Assembly (NCBI GenBank): GCA_903863885.1
Contig: CAIPEB010000587.1
Span: forward strand, 1 to 64,000
Reading direction: 5' to 3'
Source of the DNA: an uncultured Planctomycetaceae bacterium
GTDB taxonomy: Bacteria > Planctomycetota > Planctomycetia > Pirellulales > Pirellulaceae
Length of the DNA: 64,000 nt
The notes below the pieces were generated by a model. That model was not told where the DNA came from, made no database searches, and was given only the letters and a program-made list of their open reading frames with translations. Shown piece after piece: positions 1 to 7,449 of the stretch. Positions within the stretch are counted from its first letter, which is position 1, and each line of letters opens with the position of its first letter. The translations under genes were made by a program, and so were the position numbers.

Positions 1-89
1 GCCGCAAAGCGATGCCGGCCCGCTGAAAGTTCGCGCCGACTTTTTCGCGCGACCCGCCCGAAAACTAACATCGGCCTTCGCTTGTTTAA

Positions 90-200
90 GGTCTAGGGCC
101 GGCCTTTCTGGTTCGCCAGGAAAGTCAAGAGAACTGCCTGGCCGTTAGAATCGTGCCGTATCACGAGTCGGCGGAGTCCCGTACCCTCCGCTTTGAATGC
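90..200 (+). ncRNA. candidate structured RNA or structured 3' UTR
   Basis: No convincing reading frame covers this stretch, but it folds into consecutive hairpins just before an intrinsic terminator. Bases 104-124 form an eight-pair stem with one bulged G, closed by a TTCG tetraloop (CTTTCTGG / CCAGGAAAG). Bases 171-176 (GCGGAG) pair perfectly with 186-191 (CTCCGC). This arrangement is typical of the 3' part of a small RNA or of a structured 3' UTR on the + strand. I do not recognise the family (not tRNA, tmRNA, RNase P or SRP by eye). The 5' end may lie left of the window. Confidence 0.3.
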
Positions 201-236
201 AAGCCGTCGCCGTAAATGGGCGACGGCTTTCGTTTC
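201..236 (+). terminator. rho-independent terminator
   Basis: An 11-bp perfect stem (201-211 with 219-229, arms AAGCCGTCGCC and GGCGACGGCTT) with a 7-nt loop is followed by TCGTTT. It would end a + strand transcript arriving from the left, probably the structured RNA before it. Confidence 0.7.
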
Positions 237-282
237 GCGCGTCGACGTTTTATCACAGGCCGCTGACTTTGCTGAATGCTTG

Positions 283-567
283 CTAGTTTAGCACCCTCAT
301 CTTCACGCTTCCCCCCCCGGTTGGACTTCCGCACAGATCTGTTCCTTTAGATGGGCGTCAGGCATCGTGGGCTGCATCTGTTCCAATACTTTCTTGGTCT
401 CTCTGCCAATGGTCAGTTCCACGAAGTCCCCCCTGCGGGATCACTCGCACCTGCTCGTTCAGGCTGATCGGTGAGAGGACCTGCTTGGATTCACCGCTCT
501 GCGCGTTCAGTTGCGTCAACGTGGTGGCGTTCCCTGATGGGCAGGCAAATAGAATGGCAAACCAAAT
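283..567 (-). pseudogene. frameshifted remnant of a small unknown gene
   Basis: On the minus strand two adjacent frames read as one protein if a single G is added in the run of six C (plus strand) at 428-433. The upstream part reads ...SLNEQVRVIPQGG and the downstream part continues DFVELTIGRETKKVLEQ... to a TAG at 283-285, ending SVKMRVLN. The sequence looks protein-like across the junction, and the break is at a homopolymer, so either a real one-base deletion or a sequencing error is possible. No clear start codon precedes it; a hydrophobic stretch (IWFAILFA) near 565 could be the end of a signal peptide. It lies downstream of the DUF6807 gene in the same orientation. Function unknown. Confidence 0.35.
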
Positions 568-622
568 ACGACGAGTGCTCGCACTGCATCGAAGCCGCCT
601 TTCCGAGAATATCGAACAGGGA

Positions 623-1570
623 TCACAACTGACGGACGAAATCTCCGAACGCGGCGCTGATATCGGGCGAGTCGTCCTTCGGCCCGGCGTGCAGCAATAC
701 GCCGTACCGCAGCCGAAACGATTCACCCGGCTTGACGACTACCTTGCTGGCCGGGCCCTTATGAAACGCCTGCTGCCCGAACGGATTGACCACCAGCGCG
801 CCGTAGTCGCGCGCGTGAAGCCAACTCGGCCGGAAGTTCTGGGGATCGCACATCATCGTGATGCCCGCGTGCCGGCCGTCGATCGTTCCGCTGTAGTCGC
901 ACCAGTCGGCCGCATTGCCCCACACCTCGCGCTCGTTGCGGCGTCCCATGGCATCGACAATCGTCCCGCCCTGCCGGACCGCGATTGGCGTGGCGACGCG
1001 AATTCCCAACCCCATCTCCTCCTGGTCGCCGAACACGATTTCGCCCTGCTCCGACCGAAAGATCGCCTCCCAGATCAAGAGATAGCCGGCCGGACGCGCG
1101 GCCAGCGTCAGACGTGATGTCTGCTTGCAGACCTCCTTGCCGTGGTCAGCCTGGAAAGCGTTCTCCGCCGTGAAGGTGACCCGCCCGTCGCGGACCGTTG
1201 GCGACTCGCTGAATCGCTCGTGAACGATGCTGGCTTTGTTGCGCCAGAAATCATGCCCGCACAAGTCGCCCAGCGCGAGCCACACGCCCGGGTGCATCGT
1301 GTCGTGATCGGTCGCATCCACATTCGGCAGGGGCGGATGGTTGCGCGTGACTTGAATCCCGCCAGGCGCATGGACGTGGGCGAAATACGGCCGCAAGATC
1401 TTGTCGTCGCGAAATACGTAGGTCGCTACCGGCCGCCCGCCGTCGGTGATGATCACCCGATCAGCTTCCTGCTGGACGGCGAAATCGGCCGCAACGATCA
1501 GGCGGTTGGCGGCCAGCGATGCCGCGGTCACGACCAGGATGATGGAAGCCAGCAAGCGATGGTGGTTCAT
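623..1570 (-). CDS. secreted DUF6807 (PmoA-family) protein
   Basis: A 315-aa protein with an N-terminal signal peptide (hydrophobic core LLASIILVVTAASLAA) followed by a DUF6807 fold, the family automatically named 'PmoA' although it is unrelated to particulate methane monooxygenase. Typical features are the early DDKILRPYFAHVHAPGG stretch, the His-rich HPGVWLALGDLCGHDFW segment and the C-terminal LRYGVLLHAG. The family is abundant in planctomycetes and often sits next to Gfo/Idh/MocA oxidoreductases in sugar-degradation loci; the reaction is not known. The ATG at 1570 has a strong ribosome site (AGGAGA, 5 nt before it), and only 9 nt separate it from the stop of the upstream Gfo/Idh gene, so the two form an operon. 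Confidence 0.85.
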   Translation of the reverse strand: MNHHRLLASIILVVTAASLAANRLIVAADFAVQQEADRVIITDGGRPVATYVFRDDKILRPYFAHVHAPGGIQVTRNHPPLPNVDATDHDTMHPGVWLALGDLCGHDFWRNKASIVHERFSESPTVRDGRVTFTAENAFQADHGKEVCKQTSRLTLAARPAGYLLIWEAIFRSEQGEIVFGDQEEMGLGIRVATPIAVRQGGTIVDAMGRRNEREVWGNAADWCDYSGTIDGRHAGITMMCDPQNFRPSWLHARDYGALVVNPFGQQAFHKGPASKVVVKPGESFRLRYGVLLHAGPKDDSPDISAAFGDFVRQL

Positions 1571-1579
1571 GGTCTTCTC

Positions 1580-2884
1580 CTAAACTCCCCGGGGGACGGC
1601 CCAATGTCCGCCTTGACGGTACTTGCGGGACAGCAGCGCATTGGCCTGCTCGTCGCCGATGATCTGCTCGGTGCGCGGGTCGAAGTTCAGCGAGCGTCCG
1701 ACGCGCATGGCTAAGTTGCCCAAATGGATCAGCGTGGTCGAGAGGTGGCCGATTTCGATGTCGGCATTGGGACGCCGCCCGGTCGTGATCGCGTCGAGGA
1801 ATTCGGCCGCGTGACCGAGCATTTGCGGCGGGCTTTTCGGCTGCGCCGTGATGGGTTTGTTGCCCTCGTCCAGTATTTCGAGCTTGCCCCGTTTGCTCAA
1901 GAACATCTTACCCTTGGTGCCGTGGAACTCCGCGCCGGAGTCGACGTTGTACGGGTAGTTCGTGGACCAGATCCGCAACTCGAAGATGAACTGCCGCTTG
2001 TGGCCTACCTTGCCGTCGCCGGGCCACTCGAAGACCACGGTTCCCGTGTCCGGGTACTCCTGGTCGTCGTCGAAGTAGTACTTGCTGCCCAGTCCGGCCA
2101 CGGTTGTGGGATGCGTCTCGACTCCCAGGCCCCAGCGGGCGTAATCGATCTCGTGGGGGCCGTCGCCGCCCAGGCCGCCCACGCCGAAGTTGTACCACCA
2201 GTGCCAGTGGTAGTGAAAACGGTTGGCCTGAAACGGAACGAACTCCGCCGGGCCGACCCACAGATCGTAGTCCACTCCGGGCGGCGGATCGCTGGGCTTG
2301 TCGCGGCCGATATTCGCACGGCGCTGGACGTCCCAGGCCTTGGCCACGAGCACGTCGCCGATCACGCCGTCGCGGAGCATCTGGATGGCCCCGGCGATGA
2401 ACGGATTACTGCGGCTCTGCGTGCCGTGCTGTACCACGCGATTGTTGCGCCGCGCGGCCTCGACCAGCAACCGCCCTTCGCGGACGTTGTGGCTGCAAGG
2501 CTTCTCGACGTAGACGTGTTTGCCCGCGTCGCAGGCCAGGATAGCGGCCGGGGCGTGCCAGTGCTCCGGGGTGGCGATCACCACGGCGTCGACCGACTTG
2601 TCGTCCAGGATCCGCCGCAGGTCGGCCACCGCGTGCCGGGCTTGGACCTTTTCCTGTGCCCGGAGGCGCCGCGACTCGTCGGGATCGCACACGTAGGCGA
2701 CATTGGCAAGGCCGGCGAACTCCTCAGCCAACCCCGCGCCTCGGCCGCCGCAGCCGATGATCCCGACCGTCACGCGCTCGTTGGCCCCCGCGGCGTTGAC
2801 GCCGCCAGTCCAGGACCATGCGGCCGCTCCAACCGAGGCGGCCGCGGTCTTTTTCAGGAACGATCTTCGATTGGAGTCAGTCAT
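1580..2884 (-). CDS. Tat-exported Gfo/Idh/MocA-family oxidoreductase
   Basis: A 434-aa NAD(P)-dependent dehydrogenase-like protein. It begins with a twin-arginine signal (NRRSFLKKTAAAS), then a Rossmann fold with GIIGCGGRG, and the family's EKP motif (HVYVEKPCSHN), whose lysine is usually catalytic. The C-terminal alpha/beta domain carries the substrate site. Sugars, inositols or amino sugars are usual substrates. The open frame runs to 3127, but ATG 2884 is preferred: it starts exactly before the Tat motif and has a GGAGA ribosome site. Tat export implies the enzyme folds with its cofactor before transport and acts in the periplasm. First gene of a two-gene operon with the DUF6807 protein. 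Confidence 0.92.
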   Translation of the reverse strand: MTDSNRRSFLKKTAAASVGAAAWSWTGGVNAAGANERVTVGIIGCGGRGAGLAEEFAGLANVAYVCDPDESRRLRAQEKVQARHAVADLRRILDDKSVDAVVIATPEHWHAPAAILACDAGKHVYVEKPCSHNVREGRLLVEAARRNNRVVQHGTQSRSNPFIAGAIQMLRDGVIGDVLVAKAWDVQRRANIGRDKPSDPPPGVDYDLWVGPAEFVPFQANRFHYHWHWWYNFGVGGLGGDGPHEIDYARWGLGVETHPTTVAGLGSKYYFDDDQEYPDTGTVVFEWPGDGKVGHKRQFIFELRIWSTNYPYNVDSGAEFHGTKGKMFLSKRGKLEILDEGNKPITAQPKSPPQMLGHAAEFLDAITTGRRPNADIEIGHLSTTLIHLGNLAMRVGRSLNFDPRTEQIIGDEQANALLSRKYRQGGHWAVPRGV

Positions 2885-2886
2885 CG

Positions 2887-3060
2887 CTAGTCTCCGTGAG
2901 GTTCGAGCGCGCGAAGGATCGCGATATTGTCGCCATCGCCGCAGCGGGCCGATTTGACCGCTTCGGGCAATTGACGACACAGCTCGGCCTGGGCCGGGCC
3001 CATCAAGCACCATCCGATTGCTTCCACTTGCCCGATGTCCATCGCAATCCCGTTTCTCAT
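2887..3060 (-). CDS. small hypothetical protein (57 aa) upstream of Gfo/Idh
   Basis: An ATG at 3060 opens a 57-aa frame ending with TAG at 2887-2889, two bases before the Gfo/Idh start codon. It reads like a real soluble protein (MDIGQVEAIGWCLMG, then a Cys-containing helix and CGDGDNIAILRALEPHGD). A second in-frame ATG lies six codons in. The close junction would allow translational coupling to the oxidoreductase. There is no strong ribosome site, and no family is recognised, so it could be the tail of a decayed gene. Confidence 0.3.
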   Translation of the reverse strand: MRNGIAMDIGQVEAIGWCLMGPAQAELCRQLPEAVKSARCGDGDNIAILRALEPHGD

Positions 3061-3714
3061 GACAATCCAGCGTACCTGTCGGCGCCGACGGTTTGTAGCG
3101 CAAGGTCTGGAATCTGATGGTTCGCACCTTGCTTATTCACGGTGCCGTCCGGACGAACATCTGACATCAACTCTTGGGCTGTCAACCGCAAGTAGATTGG
3201 TTGGCCGGCAAGACGACCACGCGCCGGCGGCGAGGTACCCGAATGCCACCCTCCTCGGTCAGAATTTCCGGCAACCCCAGTTCAACCCGTGTGGCGAAGA
3301 GCAAACAATACATCCAACCGATAATCTCCACGCCCCTCGCAACAAGCTGCTGTGGCAAGACTCTACGGCTCTCCGCTCCTGTTGATCTCCGTCCGCCCAG
3401 GATCGCCAAGCGATCACGGCTGACTTGTGGCGTCCCCGGTTCGGTGGGAAAAAGAACACGCCCAAGACTGGTAGGTGCTTCACCCTGGCCATGCGAACTT
3501 CCGACTGCGCGGTCTTTTCCCTGTACGGAAACTCCGCCGCCAATACGATGCCCAAGGATTGTGCGTTGTGGTCCGGGGAACTGCAGACTATTACCCCGCA
3601 CGCTGACGCGAGCGTCCCCGCCCACGTTGAAGGAGGAAGGTATACTTGCGCCGGAAGATGCGCAATTATCAGCGGATATCACGGCGCTCGCACGGTCGAG
3701 GGAATGTGCGTTCT
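3061..3714. other. intergenic, no supported gene
   Basis: About 650 bp between divergent genes (Gfo/Idh leftwards, patatin rightwards). Frames are open on both strands but none has a recognisable family, ribosome site or convincing composition. It may hold both promoters or decayed sequence. Confidence 0.5.
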
Positions 3715-5004
3715 ATGAATTTCGCCCTGCGAGTGTCACCCGCTGTTCGCTACCTGCTGCTCTGGATGATCTGCGGGGCGACCTGCGGCTGTAACGCCCC
3801 TCGTCGTGTATGCCTGCCACCTGGAGTGCTGACATCATCCGCCGCCGTCGATCTGAATTCCACTTCCAACCAATACTCGGCGCCCGATCGTGAACTGTTC
3901 GAAGCGTCCCTGGCACGTCTGAAATCCGCCAGTGATGGCGCGGCCGCTGAAAGCACCAGACAGTACAACGTGTTAGCGTTGTCGGGCGGCGGTTGTTACG
4001 GCGCATTCTCGGCGGGCGTACTTGGCGGTTGGACCGCCACCGGACGGCGGCCTGTATTGGACATTGTCACCGGTGTCAGCACGGGCGCACTCATCGCGAC
4101 ATACGCCTTCTTGGGCCCCGAGTACGATCACTTGACGGGCAAAATGTATACCACAATCTCGTCAAGCGACATCTATCGCTCCCGTCCCAAACTGGCGGTC
4201 TTATGGTCGGACTCGGCAGCTACATCGGAGCCGTTGGAGAGGCTGATCGCATCCCATATCAATCCTCAGGTGCTGCAAGCGGTGGCGAATGCGCATTCCC
4301 AGGGCCGGCGTCTCTACGTGGGCACCACAAACCTCGACACCGGCAAACTGGTGATTTGGGACCTGGGTGCTATCGCCTCCAGTGGTCAATGCAATGCGAT
4401 CGAGCTGTACCGCAAGATCATCCTCGCATCGGCATCAGTTCCAGGGTTCTTACCACCGGTAAGCATCGACGTGACAGTCAACGGCCGGCAGTACACGGAA
4501 TTGCATGCCGATGGCGGCGCAACCGCGCAAGTGTTCTTTCGAGCTTCGATGCTAAGCCTTGATGTATCTCAGTTCAGCAACGGTCGGCGCCCGCTTGTCG
4601 GCTCACACATGTATATCATCGTGGCGGGCAAGGCTTATCAGGACCCCGAATGTGTGGAACCACGAGCCATCAAGATCGCCAGCACCGCTCTCAGCTCGCT
4701 AACTTACGCTCAGACGCGAAACGACCTGATCCGTATCTACACGCTGACCATGTTGACGGGCATGGATTTTCATGTGGCGATGATGCCGCAGGACTTTCCG
4801 ATCAATCGAGACAGCATGGCGTTCGATCCTGCCGAAATGCAGCGACTTTACAAGGAGGGGTACCAATTGGCGGCCGGAAACCGCGTTTGGGCGGACGTCC
4901 CGCCTGTTCTGGATGCGTCGCAAGAGAGTATACCGCGTTCGGGTGTGGACTTCTTCGTACCAGACGATGCAGTGATCCGTACAGGCAGCACTCCAGAGTC
5001 TTGA
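3715..5004 (+). CDS. patatin-like phospholipase, probable lipoprotein
   Basis: A 429-aa protein with all patatin marks: the oxyanion-hole glycines (SGGGCYG, residues 90-96), the nucleophile elbow GVSTG (Ser122) and the catalytic Asp in DGG (Asp266). The family hydrolyses acyl ester bonds of phospholipids with a Ser-Asp dyad. The N-terminus (MNFALRVSPAVRYLLLWMICGATCGC) is a short signal ending in Cys26, suggesting a lipoprotein with a non-ideal lipobox, so the enzyme would sit on a membrane outside the cytoplasm. The frame is open from 3646, but ATG 3715 precedes the signal peptide. It faces a convergently transcribed unknown lipoprotein. Phospholipid-specific versus general acyl-esterase activity cannot be told from sequence. 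Confidence 0.88.
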   Translation: MNFALRVSPAVRYLLLWMICGATCGCNAPRRVCLPPGVLTSSAAVDLNSTSNQYSAPDRELFEASLARLKSASDGAAAESTRQYNVLALSGGGCYGAFSAGVLGGWTATGRRPVLDIVTGVSTGALIATYAFLGPEYDHLTGKMYTTISSSDIYRSRPKLAVLWSDSAATSEPLERLIASHINPQVLQAVANAHSQGRRLYVGTTNLDTGKLVIWDLGAIASSGQCNAIELYRKIILASASVPGFLPPVSIDVTVNGRQYTELHADGGATAQVFFRASMLSLDVSQFSNGRRPLVGSHMYIIVAGKAYQDPECVEPRAIKIASTALSSLTYAQTRNDLIRIYTLTMLTGMDFHVAMMPQDFPINRDSMAFDPAEMQRLYKEGYQLAAGNRVWADVPPVLDASQESIPRSGVDFFVPDDAVIRTGSTPES

Positions 5005-5029
5005 ATTCCGCACGACTCGCCTCCCCTTT

Positions 5030-5299
5030 GCACCCCCTCACGTCATTTTGCCCGAATGCCACGAAGTCTTCCGGTGGTCGGGAGAAAATAGCGAACGCGC
5101 TCGCATCAAGGCGGGGCGGGAGTTGCTGGGGTGCTTGGAGTCCCTCGAAGAAAAGGGACAGGATTATCACTTGGTCGGGCACAGTCACGGTGGTTCGGTG
5201 ATCTGGAACACCCTGCAACTGGCGACGTCAAGGCGGAAATCGCTGGAACATCTACGCAGTTGGACAACCGTCGGGACGCCCTTCAGCCGTTCGATTTGA
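5030..5299 (+). pseudogene. relic of an alpha/beta hydrolase
   Basis: An 83-codon frame from a TTG at 5048 (similarity seems to start slightly before it) contains FRWSGENSERAR, the nucleophile motif VGHSHGGS and SWTTVGTPF, which match the middle of alpha/beta-hydrolase (lipase-like) proteins. The N-terminal strands and the C-terminal catalytic Asp and His are missing; a stop follows VGTPFSRSI. Such proteins are normally several hundred residues, so this is a truncated remnant. It lies just after the patatin gene. Confidence 0.55.
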
Positions 5300-5399
5300 C
5301 CGGTGTGGGGTAAGACAGTATCTCCGTGAGCGATTGATATCTTAAATCGTATTCAACCTGCTCCCGAATTGACCGCCGGGCTACACTCGCGGGATGCGC

Positions 5400-6515
5400 T
5401 CAGTTGGCCCGGATCGTCAACGCCGGCGCGGCATCTTTCTGTTTTGTGTCGGCCAACGCCAATAGGATCTTCAGATAGATCATCGTCCGCTTGGAGCAGA
5501 AATCACGTTGGTCGATCCAGAACCAGCACCCCTGATAGCAGGTCGCGGCATAGGTTTCGGCGGGCTTCTCGGTTCCGCTGAAGACTGTAAGTTGAGGCTG
5601 CGTTGCCGAATCGTTCAGCCCAAGGTCCGGCGCCTGGCCCGTCGCAAGGTGGCATTCCGGCACTTGGACATTGAGTGCCAGAAAGGTCAGGATGCGAAGC
5701 ACGGAACGTGTCCGAAATGCGATCTCGTCGTTCGCCTTGGGAAGCGTTCCATAGGCAATCTTGAACTCCTTCACCGCCGGGTCCAAACGGAGAATTCTCC
5801 GCATTTGATCAAGTTCGGCCGCCAAGGCGGGCGAGATGTCCTTGTCTCGAATCCCCATGACTACATCGGGGCTCGATTTCTCGGCGCCGGGCATGACGCG
5901 CAAACTGACGTACCCCGATGCCTGGGCTTTGGCCATGCATTGGATCACTTGCTGAAACTCGGGATCTGCCTCCTGCAAGGTGCCGGCATACCCGCGATTG
6001 CGAACGCCATTGATCGATTCGACCGCCAGTTCCATCACGACGTCGGCCGGAGTGCCGCTTTCAATCAAATTCAGGATCGATACCGGCGGGATCGGATTGG
6101 TCAGATTGCGGGTGAACTCCGAACTGGTCTGCGGCGCGTAACTGATGGTGGGCCGATCGATCAACGTGCGAGTTTCGCGCAAGTCGCCCGTCAGCGAATT
6201 AAAGATGAACCCGTTCGGATTGATCTGTGTGCCGATACCTCCGCTCGATGTATGGCCCTGTTCATAACCATTGACAATCGACGAGACGTCCACAAACTCG
6301 GGCACGTCCAGATAGCGGAGACGCACGATATTGAGAAGGGTCTGCTCTTTCCACGACGTGGCGATCGCATCGTTATACGGAATGCGATCGTCCATGATCG
6401 TTTTCGGACCGATGTGTTGGCAGCCTGTAAAATCGAGCAGAGCCAGCAGGATGACGAGATTGCCAAACCTCGCCGGCGTCATGATCGAAGCGGCCAGGAT
6501 TGTGGTGTGCCCCAT
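5400..6515 (-). CDS. lipoprotein of unknown function
   Basis: A 371-aa protein with an N-terminal membrane segment (GNLVILLALLDFTGC) ending in a likely lipidation Cys32, followed by an exported domain beginning IPYNDAIATSWKEQTLLNIVRLRYLD. The C-terminus (IYLKILLALADTKQKD...ALTIRAN) is amphipathic. I recognise no catalytic motif. Two starts are possible: ATG 6515 has a good ribosome site (AGGGAG, 6 nt away), while ATG 6482 gives a more compact signal peptide but lacks one; 6515 is used here. It converges on the patatin lipoprotein gene with the hydrolase relic between them. Confidence 0.75.
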   Translation of the reverse strand: MGHTTILAASIMTPARFGNLVILLALLDFTGCQHIGPKTIMDDRIPYNDAIATSWKEQTLLNIVRLRYLDVPEFVDVSSIVNGYEQGHTSSGGIGTQINPNGFIFNSLTGDLRETRTLIDRPTISYAPQTSSEFTRNLTNPIPPVSILNLIESGTPADVVMELAVESINGVRNRGYAGTLQEADPEFQQVIQCMAKAQASGYVSLRVMPGAEKSSPDVVMGIRDKDISPALAAELDQMRRILRLDPAVKEFKIAYGTLPKANDEIAFRTRSVLRILTFLALNVQVPECHLATGQAPDLGLNDSATQPQLTVFSGTEKPAETYAATCYQGCWFWIDQRDFCSKRTMIYLKILLALADTKQKDAAPALTIRAN

Positions 6516-6999
6516 CCCGGGCTCCCTGGCACACTTCGGTTCATCATGAATCATGGGCCTTTGCACCACGAAGCGGTACCGTCAACAAACGCGGACGCCC
6601 AAAAAGTCGAGAGAAAGTACTCATAGACCCGGTTACAGACAAGACCAAAATTTTCCCCGCCACCACAGACTATCCGTTCGACGCAGCCCTCCCAACTCCC
6701 GCAGAACGATCGCAGCCACATCCACCGGTGAAATCCGCGCAGGGTGCTTGCCCCCGCCCGCACGAGAGTAACAGCCACAGCCGTAAGCAAGTTGCGGGCG
6801 ATGCCGCCGAATCGCATGCTCCAACTGGATCCCGATGCTCTCAAAGCAACGCACGTGTTGATCTGACGATGTCGTTGGCTTCGAGCGAACCTCGCAGCGG
6901 TTCGATGGCCGGTTAGTCGTCGCTGGCTGATTGGCACACCCGACGCGCCTGGAAATCGACTACCCCGGGAACCGCTGCCAACTGTCTGTGATCCGCGTT
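6516..6999. other. intergenic, no supported gene
   Basis: Only low-quality overlapping frames are found between the lipoprotein start and the GH63 relic. It probably contains the lipoprotein promoter and decayed sequence. Confidence 0.5.
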
Positions 7000-7277
7000 C
7001 AGCGCGGACGACCGAATCGAACAATGGAATGTTCGGCGGCAATCCCAACTGGCGCGGTCCGGTCTGGATGCCCGGTGAACGCGATGATCCTCCGCGACCG
7101 ATGATCCTCCGTGACCTTTTGCCGTTCTGCCTTTACCACGGCGACAACTTTGAGGTCGAACGCCCGACGGGGTCAGGCCGGATGATGAATCTCTTCGAGG
7201 TGGCCAAATTCATCCGACTCTTCGTGTGCCTGGACTCCACGCGGTTGTCGGAGGCGGGCAAGCGGCCGCGTTCCTGA
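7000..7277 (+). pseudogene. relic of a GH63-type glucosidase C-terminus
   Basis: The frame reads TESNNGMFGGNPNWRGPVWMP and later YHGDNFEVERPTGSGRMMN, then LFEVAKFI. This is the signature near the C-terminus of GH63 glucosidase-type (alpha/alpha)6 enzymes (MFGGNSNWRGPVWFP ... YGDDF-VE-PTGSG). The stretch between the two blocks is scrambled by a one-base insertion after the MP codons plus a 17-bp tandem duplication (7082-7115). Together they add 18 bases, so the frame is restored. Everything upstream, hundreds of residues, is missing. This is a gene fossil. Confidence 0.6.
7082..7115. repeat. 17-bp tandem duplication inside the GH63 relic
   Basis: The unit CGATGATCCTCCGCGAC (7082-7098) is repeated with one change at 7099-7115. 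Confidence 0.85.
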
Positions 7278-7391
7278 AGGGTGCCGCAATCCACAAGACG
7301 TAGAAGTAACGTCACCCGCTCCGTACCGCGAAGCCCCGTGATATCAACTATTTGAAAATGACAGTTACGCCGGTGCTACAGCCGCGCCGGC

Positions 7392-7414
7392 AAGTTACAA
7401 TTGCACTGTAACTT
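7392..7414 (+). promoter_or_regulatory. inverted repeat and possible -10 box upstream of the secreted 507-aa gene
   Basis: Perfect 7-bp arms AAGTTAC / GTAACTT are separated by 9 nt. A further AGTTAC half-site lies about 40 bp upstream, and TACAAT within the first arm resembles a -10 box but lacks a good -35. It could be an operator or a 5' UTR hairpin; the start codon is 36 nt downstream. Confidence 0.25.
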
Positions 7415-7449
7415 CACACGTCGACCGCTCCCTTCAGGAGTCCCACTCG

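Noticed and set aside
3182-3682. 166-codon minus-strand frame between Gfo/Idh and patatin
   Set aside because: No ribosome site or family; overlapping frames on both strands are equally open.
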